Source: CAYVOX01 sp964453035
GTDB lineage: Bacteria > Chloroflexota > Anaerolineae > Anaerolineales > Anaerolineaceae
Assembly: GCA_964453035.1 (NCBI GenBank)
Contig: CAYVOX010000037.1
Span: 1 to 23,546, forward strand
Length of the DNA: 23,546 nt
Direction: 5' to 3'
Every line of letters begins with the position of its first letter. Position 1 is the first letter of the stretch. Made by a program: the position numbers and the translations under genes. This document shows, piece by piece, positions 14,644 to 19,676 of this stretch. The notes under the pieces were generated by a model. That model did no database searches, had not been told where the DNA came from, and was given only the letters and a program-made list of their open reading frames with translations.

Positions 14644-15063
14644 ATGAGCGACTTCCGATTTTACATTCCCATTCAAGTGCGTTATGCCGACCTGGACCCC
14701 CAGTGGCATGTCAACAACGCCCGCACGCTGGTTTTTGTGGAGCAGGGGCGTTTTACTTATCTGCGCCACCTCAATTTGTGGGACGGGGTGGATTTCTTCA
14801 AGCTGGGCCTGATTGTGGCGGATGTGCACATTGCCTACCTGGAGCCGATTACCTGGGAGCAGAACATCCGGGTGGGGGTGCGCGTGAGCCGCATTGGCAC
14901 CAAGAGCCTGACGTTTGAATACCTGGTGGAGGATGCAACCACCGGAAAGGCGCTGGCGACGGCGGAGACGGTGATGGTGGCGTTTGATTATCACCGGCAT
15001 ACCAGCATCCCCGTGCCGGAGGACTGGCGGCAGAAGATTAAAGCATTCGAGGGACTATCATGA
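14644..15063 (+). CDS. Hotdog-fold acyl-CoA thioesterase (4HBT family)
   Basis: 139 residues. IQVRYADLDPQWHVNNARTL (10-29) is the 4HBT/YbgC-type entry motif with Asp16/Asp18 near the active site, followed by the long hotdog helix (FVEQGRFTYLRHL, 31-43) and strands VADVHIAYLEPI and SLTFEYLVED. It should hydrolyse acyl- or aroyl-CoA thioesters; the acyl group cannot be read. The ATG has no ribosome site of its own and a TATAAT box 6 nt upstream, so it is probably read from a leaderless mRNA. Its stop overlaps the M42 peptidase start (ATGA), so the two are translationally coupled, although a functional link is not obvious. Confidence 0.88.
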   Translation: MSDFRFYIPIQVRYADLDPQWHVNNARTLVFVEQGRFTYLRHLNLWDGVDFFKLGLIVADVHIAYLEPITWEQNIRVGVRVSRIGTKSLTFEYLVEDATTGKALATAETVMVAFDYHRHTSIPVPEDWRQKIKAFEGLS

Positions 15064-16112
15064 AGACGCCTATACCCCCCATTGATACGTACTTTTTGCA
15101 GGAATTTTTGACCCGCCTGCTCAACACGCCCAGCCCAACCGGCTTTGCGGAGATGGCGGTTGAACTGCTTGAGCAGACGCTGGCGGGTTTTCCGGAATTG
15201 AGCATGAAGCGCACGCGCAAAGGCGCTTTACTTATCAGCCTGGCGGGCGAGGCTAACGACCACCCGCGCGCGCTGACGGCCCATGTGGATACGCTGGGCG
15301 CGATGGTGAAGGAAATCAAGGGCAACGGGCGGCTCAAGCTGACCAAAATTGGCGGGTATGCGATGAACACGGTGGAAGGCGAGGGCTGCACGGTGTTCAG
15401 CGCTGATGGGCGGCGTTACCGCGGCTCGTACCTGCTCAACAAGGCCTCATCCCACGTGTACGGCGCAGCGGTCAATGAGACCAAACGGGACGAGGATGCG
15501 CTGGAAGTGCGCCTGGATGAGCATGTGCAAAACGCCGCGGAGACGGGTGCGTTGGGGATCGCTGTGGGGGATTTTGTGGCGTTTGACCCGCGGGTTGAAT
15601 TGTCCAACGGTTTTGTGCGCTCACGCCACCTGGATGATAAAGCCTGTGTGGCCTGCCTGGTGGCAGCCCTCAAGGCGCTGCACGACGGTGGGTTGAAGCC
15701 GGTTCAAAGCGCGCACCTGCTCATCAGTAATTACGAGGAAGTGGGCCACGGCGCGGCGGCGGGCATTCCGACGGAGGTGGAGGAACTGGTGGCGGTGGAT
15801 ATGGCGGCGGTGGGTGACGGGCAAACTTCGGATGAATTCCACGCCACGCTGTGTGTTAAAGATTCGGGCGGGCCGTACCATCACGGGCTGAGCCAGCGCC
15901 TGCGCCAGCTGGCGGAAGAATACCAGATTGCCAGCAAGGTGGATATTTACCCATATTACGGCTCGGATGGGGAGGCCTACTGGCGGGCGGGCGGTGATGT
16001 GGCGGTGGCGCTGATTGGCCCGGGGGTGGATGCCTCTCACAATTACGAGCGCACCCACCTGGATGCGCTGGTGGCTACCACGCAGTGGGTGCTGGCGTAT
16101 TTGTTGAATTGA
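15060..16112 (+). CDS. M42-family metallo-aminopeptidase (FrvX/TET type)
   Basis: 350 residues. The two-metal site is visible: H75 and D77 in TAHVDTLG, D192 in HLDDK, E226/E227 in NYEEVGHG, D247 in VAVDMA, and a C-terminal His in SHNYERTH (326-333). The insert between D77 and D192 (about 80-175) is the PDZ-like beta-barrel dimerisation domain of the family. Members form dodecameric TET shells and trim short peptides; a few act as glucanases. SPTGFAEMAVE near the N-terminus (25-35) is also typical. It is coupled to the thioesterase upstream, and a GC-rich hairpin 26 nt after its stop probably ends the transcript. Confidence 0.9.
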   Translation: MKTPIPPIDTYFLQEFLTRLLNTPSPTGFAEMAVELLEQTLAGFPELSMKRTRKGALLISLAGEANDHPRALTAHVDTLGAMVKEIKGNGRLKLTKIGGYAMNTVEGEGCTVFSADGRRYRGSYLLNKASSHVYGAAVNETKRDEDALEVRLDEHVQNAAETGALGIAVGDFVAFDPRVELSNGFVRSRHLDDKACVACLVAALKALHDGGLKPVQSAHLLISNYEEVGHGAAAGIPTEVEELVAVDMAAVGDGQTSDEFHATLCVKDSGGPYHHGLSQRLRQLAEEYQIASKVDIYPYYGSDGEAYWRAGGDVAVALIGPGVDASHNYERTHLDALVATTQWVLAYLLN

Positions 16113-16137
16113 ATCTGACCTGCTTTGCGATTTAATA

Positions 16138-16164
16138 ACCCCGGCGAGTTTAAGTTGCCGGGGT
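16138..16164 (+). terminator. Hairpin after the M42 peptidase (terminator-like)
   Basis: ACCCCGGC (16138-16145) and GCCGGGGT (16157-16164) form a perfect 8-bp stem with an 11-nt loop. No T run follows, so it is a weak intrinsic terminator or an RNA 3'-end stabiliser. Confidence 0.5.
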
Positions 16165-16292
16165 AACAGCTTGGCGGGGTATTTTCCCTGGCCTTCTCAC
16201 GGCAACTCTTTTTTGGAGAGGTGTATACTTTTTATTGGATTGAGAAACGGCGAATCGTTTACATCCGCTAAACTTTGAGCATGGAGGTAAGC

Positions 16293-16742
16293 ATGTTAGA
16301 ATTTTTAGGAGCCATCCTGATCGTGATCGGGGCGGCGTTCATCGTGGCAGCGCTGGTTTCAAAACGGCGCGCAAACGCAGCCAGTAGCTGGCCCACTGTT
16401 GGGGGGACCATCCTCAAAATGGAGTTGGTACGGCATGTGAACAGGAGCAGCGGCATCACCTCGGTCTCTTACGAGCCGAAGGTAGAGTACCAGTACGCGG
16501 TGATGGGGCAGCCCTACACAGGCAAGCGGCTGGCCTTTGGCACCATGCGGGTTAAAGAGGCCGAGGGAGAGCAAATCAGGGCGAAGTACCGCGAAGGCGC
16601 GCAGGTGGCGGTGCATTACAACCCGGAGAAACCCACCGAGTCGCTGCTGGAACAGTCGGCGATGGGCAGCGGGGTTCAGCTGGTGATTGGCATCATCATG
16701 GCCGTCATGGGGCTGGCGCTGATAGTGATCAGCCTGCTTTAG
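16293..16742 (+). CDS. DUF3592 membrane protein
   Basis: 149 residues with two membrane helices (about 4-22 and 128-147) around a beta-rich middle. SWPTVGGTILKMEL (32-45), YEPKVEYQYAVMGQPYTGKRLAFG and GAQVAVHYNPEKPTESLLE are the DUF3592 pattern. Its function is unknown. I chose the ATG at 16293 because GGAGGT lies 5 nt upstream; an ATG at 16281 overlaps that site and a TTG at 16275 precedes it. It stands alone between the M42 gene and a convergent sugar dehydrogenase. The 180-nt gap before it is AT-rich and includes TATACT at 16224-16229 as a possible -10 box, without a -35. Confidence 0.83.
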   Translation: MLEFLGAILIVIGAAFIVAALVSKRRANAASSWPTVGGTILKMELVRHVNRSSGITSVSYEPKVEYQYAVMGQPYTGKRLAFGTMRVKEAEGEQIRAKYREGAQVAVHYNPEKPTESLLEQSAMGSGVQLVIGIIMAVMGLALIVISLL

Positions 16743-16760
16743 ACCTTTTTGGTGAGTTGT

Positions 16761-16786
16761 TGGGGCCGCACCAGGCTACGGCCCCA
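16761..16786. other. Perfect hairpin over the sugar-dehydrogenase stop codon
   Basis: TGGGGCCG (16761-16768) and CGGCCCCA (16779-16786) pair perfectly, with a 10-nt loop that includes the TAG of the minus-strand gene (16778-16776). It lies between two convergent genes and could act on both transcripts, but neither side has a T run. Confidence 0.5.
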
Positions 16787-18176
16787 CCCAGACCACGCGG
16801 TAAACACGCCCGCCTTTATCATCAGAAACATAGAGCGCGCCATCTGCGCCGGGCAGCACATCTGCCGGGCGGCCCCAGGTGAGCGCGCTGCCGCAAGTTT
16901 GGCCGGGGGCGCGGAAACCGCCGAGAAATTCCTGACTGAGCGTGGGGGTTTCGCCGTTCAGCAGGATGCGTTCCACTTTGCAATCACGAATGCTGGCGGT
17001 GGTGGTGTTCCACGAGCCGTGATAGGCCACGTACAGGCTGGACTGGTACGCGGGTGGGAAGGCCAGGCGCGCATTGCCCAATTCCATACCCAGCGGGGCG
17101 GCATGGGCTGGCCCGGTGAAGAGCGCCGGGACGACATTGGCAAGCGAGCAATCAAAGCCGGGGGGGAGGGCCAGGTTGCTTTGAGGGTCGAGCACCTCGG
17201 GTTGGGTGGGCAGGTTAATACCGTTGGTGGGGGTGTAGCAGTAGGGCCAGCCGTGAGATTTGTTACCCTGTACGGGAATGATGATTTCTTCGGGGGGGAG
17301 GGTGTCTGGCGTGTTCTGGGCATCCAGCAGGTTATCGCGTCCGTTGTGGTCAGCCCAGAGCTGGCCTGAAGGGGTCCATAGGAAGTCCACGCTGTTTCGC
17401 AGGCCCCAGGCCCACACCGGGCGCTTACGAACGTCGGCATCACTGGCGAAGGGGTTATCGGCGGGGATGGAGCCATCCGGGTTGAAGCGCAGGATGGCGG
17501 CGCGGCGCGGGTCGCTTTCAACGCACACGTTGCAGGAGGAGCCGGCTGCCACATAGAGCAAGCCATCCGGGCCAAAATGCAGGGTGCGGGAGGTGTGCCC
17601 GCCGGGGCCGGGGATGTTATCGGTAACCAGCTCGCGGGTTTCGAGCGAGCCGTCGGCGTTGGCATCTTGCAGACGCTCTACCTTGCCGGCCTGAGCCACA
17701 TAGAGCCAGCCTGAGCGCCATTCCAGGCCGTGGGGGTTGGCGAGGCCGCTAGCGACGATCTCGGTGGCGTCTGAAAGGCCATCACGGTTGCGATCGGGCA
17801 GGCGGGCGATTTGACCGCTGTTGTAGAGCGAGATGTAGAGGGCGTTATCGGGGCCGACGGCCATGAAGCGCGGGTAGCCGACCAGGTTCTGGGCGAAGAT
17901 GCGCACGGCAAAACCGGGGGGAACCGTCAGGCGGGCGGCGGCTTCATCGGCGGGGGGCAGCACGGGAGAATTGATGACCTGCGGCAGGTAAACGGTGGGG
18001 GTGACGGGGGCGGAGGGGAGGGTTTTAACGCCCGGTGGGGGCAGGGTTGCGGGTTGCGGGGAGGTAGCGGGGGTGGCGGAGACGGGCGGCAGGCTGGGCG
18101 GGGTTAGGAGCATCACCAGCAGGATAAGCAGCGCGGTGAGCAGCATGAGAAAGGGGAGTTTGCGGGAGGCGTTCAT
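16776..18176 (-). CDS. Secreted/membrane-anchored PQQ-type sugar (glucose/sorbosone) dehydrogenase with EF-hand loops
   Basis: 466 residues. An N-terminal membrane anchor (7-25, no lipobox Cys) is followed by a Pro/Thr-rich linker (26-62) and a six-bladed beta-propeller of the GSDH type. FMAVGPDNALYIS (104-116), NPHGLEW (147-153, with the likely catalytic His149), GGHTSRTLHFGPDGLLYVA (192-210) and AWGLRNSVDF (256-265) are family motifs. Members oxidise aldoses or sorbosone with PQQ outside the cell, but many homologues lack proven cofactor. Two canonical 12-residue EF-hand loops, D128-x-N-x-D-G...E139 and D171-x-N-x-D-G...E182, sit in loops of the propeller. AAGG lies 4 nt before the ATG. No PQQ synthesis genes are in the window. 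Confidence 0.85.
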   Translation of the reverse strand: MNASRKLPFLMLLTALLILLVMLLTPPSLPPVSATPATSPQPATLPPPGVKTLPSAPVTPTVYLPQVINSPVLPPADEAAARLTVPPGFAVRIFAQNLVGYPRFMAVGPDNALYISLYNSGQIARLPDRNRDGLSDATEIVASGLANPHGLEWRSGWLYVAQAGKVERLQDANADGSLETRELVTDNIPGPGGHTSRTLHFGPDGLLYVAAGSSCNVCVESDPRRAAILRFNPDGSIPADNPFASDADVRKRPVWAWGLRNSVDFLWTPSGQLWADHNGRDNLLDAQNTPDTLPPEEIIIPVQGNKSHGWPYCYTPTNGINLPTQPEVLDPQSNLALPPGFDCSLANVVPALFTGPAHAAPLGMELGNARLAFPPAYQSSLYVAYHGSWNTTTASIRDCKVERILLNGETPTLSQEFLGGFRAPGQTCGSALTWGRPADVLPGADGALYVSDDKGGRVYRVVWVGP

Positions 18177-18216
18177 TTTCCTTGCCTTAAGTGGATAAAA
18201 TCTGTCCGATTAGTGC

Positions 18217-18245
18217 ATCATACCGAATCCGGGAGCAAAAATCAA
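18217..18245 (-). promoter_or_regulatory. Promoter of the sugar dehydrogenase
   Basis: -35 TTGATT (18245-18240) and -10 TATGAT (18222-18217) with a 17-nt spacer. The start would be near 18210, giving a leader of about 34 nt. Confidence 0.65.
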
Positions 18246-18262
18246 GGGCGGTTGGGACAAAA

Positions 18263-18300
18263 GGTTGTTTTGTTTAATTGGATGTACAATTAAACCAACC
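18263..18300. promoter_or_regulatory. Long inverted repeat in the divergent intergenic region (operator candidate)
   Basis: GTTTAATTG (18272-18280) and CAATTAAAC (18287-18295) are perfect arms around GATGTA. GGTTG (18263-18267) and CAACC (18296-18300) extend the symmetry to 14 bp with a TTTT bulge on one side. TACAAT at 18285-18290, a possible plus-strand -10 box for the 18319 gene, lies inside it, so a bound protein would block that promoter. Confidence 0.55.
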
Positions 18301-18318
18301 TAGTTTGAGGAGCCTGCC

Positions 18319-18987
18319 ATGCAACCTAACGCTTACCTGACCCCCAGCGAGCTGGTTTACCTGAACGGCGAGAAGTTTGCGCAGAAAGTGCGCCTGGGCA
18401 ACACCAAACTGCTGCACAACGACCAGGATGTGGGCCTGGTGCAACTGGTGGTGGCGATCCTGCGGGCGGGGCTGTTTACGCAGGAGCAGTACCGCACCTT
18501 GAAGCTGGAAGTGCGCAAGAAGAAGGTGCTGCTGGGATTGGCTTCGACGGAGACGCTCTACGCCGACCCGGTTGGCCCGATGCCCGCCTGGCCGGAGGGC
18601 ACGCTGGAGGCAGCCTTGCCGCCGCTGGCGCAGAGTTTTTACCAGAACAAGGGCGATAACGAGGTGATTAACCTCATTTTCGCCTGGCTGGGGCAGACGG
18701 TATCCTCGCCGTATGAACTGGCGCTGGAGAAAGTAAAGTGGGGGTTGGTGAAGCGCGGCCTGCTGGAAGTGCAGGAGGAGCGCAAGCTGAAGATTTTCGT
18801 CTCACGCAAGTTCATCTGCCCGCTGGCGACTCTGCGCCTGGCGGCCCAGCAGCCTTTGCAGCCGGTTTTTGACCTGTTTAATTTTTACAGCCAGTCCAGG
18901 CCGGATGTTTGGAAAGAGAGCGAGGAAGCCATCCGCAAGGGCGTAGGCGCGCGGCAGGAGAAGGACAACAGCTCAGATTTTGATTAG
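18319..18987 (+). CDS. Unrecognised 222-residue cytosolic protein
   Basis: I do not recognise the family. It is soluble, with no signal or membrane segment and one cysteine. The first half is helical (LTPSELVYL 7-15; VGLVQLVVAILRAGLF 38-53; EQYRTLKLEVRKKKVLLGLA 56-75). A second part, YELALEKVKWGLVKRGLLEVQ (132-152) then KLKIFVSRKF (156-165), looks like a winged-helix or GPP34-like helix and beta wing, but that is only a resemblance. The tail is charged (EKDNSSDFD). GAGGAG is 7 nt before the ATG, and the gene is divergent from the sugar dehydrogenase. Its TAG overlaps the opposite-strand TAA of the VTC gene within TTAG (18984-18987). Confidence 0.75.
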   Translation: MQPNAYLTPSELVYLNGEKFAQKVRLGNTKLLHNDQDVGLVQLVVAILRAGLFTQEQYRTLKLEVRKKKVLLGLASTETLYADPVGPMPAWPEGTLEAALPPLAQSFYQNKGDNEVINLIFAWLGQTVSSPYELALEKVKWGLVKRGLLEVQEERKLKIFVSRKFICPLATLRLAAQQPLQPVFDLFNFYSQSRPDVWKESEEAIRKGVGARQEKDNSSDFD

Positions 18988-19676
18988 CGGCCTACCCAGG
19001 CATCCAGGGCGGTGACAAACTTGGAATAGGCGTTAGCGCGCTGCGGGAAGGCGGCAATCACGTCAGCCAGCTGGCGGGCGTGGTTGAGGTCGCATTTTAA
19101 TTCCATCACCAAGCCGTCGCGGTGGGGGGTCTTGAAATCCAGATTGGGGTGGGCGCACAGCCACTGGTCGTAGTTGGTGAGGTCAAAATCGAGCGTCAGG
19201 CGGATGGCTTCATCGGCTGAGACGTAATATTCGCGCCAGTAGGTGTTGATGACCAGGGGGCGGGCTACTGCCAGAAGCTGGTGAAAGATGCCATCGGTTT
19301 TGGCGAGCAGGGCGGCATGGATGGAGGCCCAATCGGCGGCGCGCAGGTCTAAGTCCAGGTCCACGGGCTGCACCAGCTTCCAGCCGGAACGCTCGCTCTT
19401 GTTTTTGACCTCCACCTGACCGCGGGCGCGCTCCAGGTTCTGGCCGTACCAGCGGAAGCGCAGCTTGCGGCGCAGGCTGGCGCTTTCGATGTGGTCGTTG
19501 TAGGTATCCAGGTCGAAGGTGTCGAAGTAGATGTTGTTGACGCGGCGGGGCGGGAAGGGGGTGATGAACCCGGCGGGATGAAGCTGCACCCAGCCGCGCA
19601 CCTGGGGGGCCAACAGGGCGTCATAGACCATTTTTAGCTCGTAGCGCACGCCGCGCTCTTCAAATTCAACAGCCAT
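18984..19676 (-). CDS. VTC-domain protein (polyphosphate-polymerase fold)
   Basis: 230 residues that form one tunnel-fold VTC domain. RYELK (11-15), NNIYFDT (47-53), RRKLRFRWY (69-77), EVKNK (89-93), NTYWREYY (144-151), RLTLDFDL (159-166) and MELK (191-194) supply the basic and acidic residues that line the polyphosphate channel in yeast Vtc4, which makes polyphosphate from ATP. There is no membrane segment, so it should be cytosolic and rely on partners for localisation. Its ATG overlaps the CotH stop by one base (TGATG). Bacterial VTC proteins often lie next to CotH and DUF4956 genes, as here. Residues 100-112 (K-x-VQPVDLDLDL) reappear in the CotH tail. Polymerase activity is an inference. 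Confidence 0.88.
   Translation of the reverse strand: MAVEFEERGVRYELKMVYDALLAPQVRGWVQLHPAGFITPFPPRRVNNIYFDTFDLDTYNDHIESASLRRKLRFRWYGQNLERARGQVEVKNKSERSGWKLVQPVDLDLDLRAADWASIHAALLAKTDGIFHQLLAVARPLVINTYWREYYVSADEAIRLTLDFDLTNYDQWLCAHPNLDFKTPHRDGLVMELKCDLNHARQLADVIAAFPQRANAYSKFVTALDAWVGR

Noticed and set aside
16201..16229. Possible promoter TATACT before the DUF3592 gene
   Set aside because: No acceptable -35 at 16-18 nt and the TG is directly against the hexamer, so it is not a true extended -10. Mentioned only within the gene entry.
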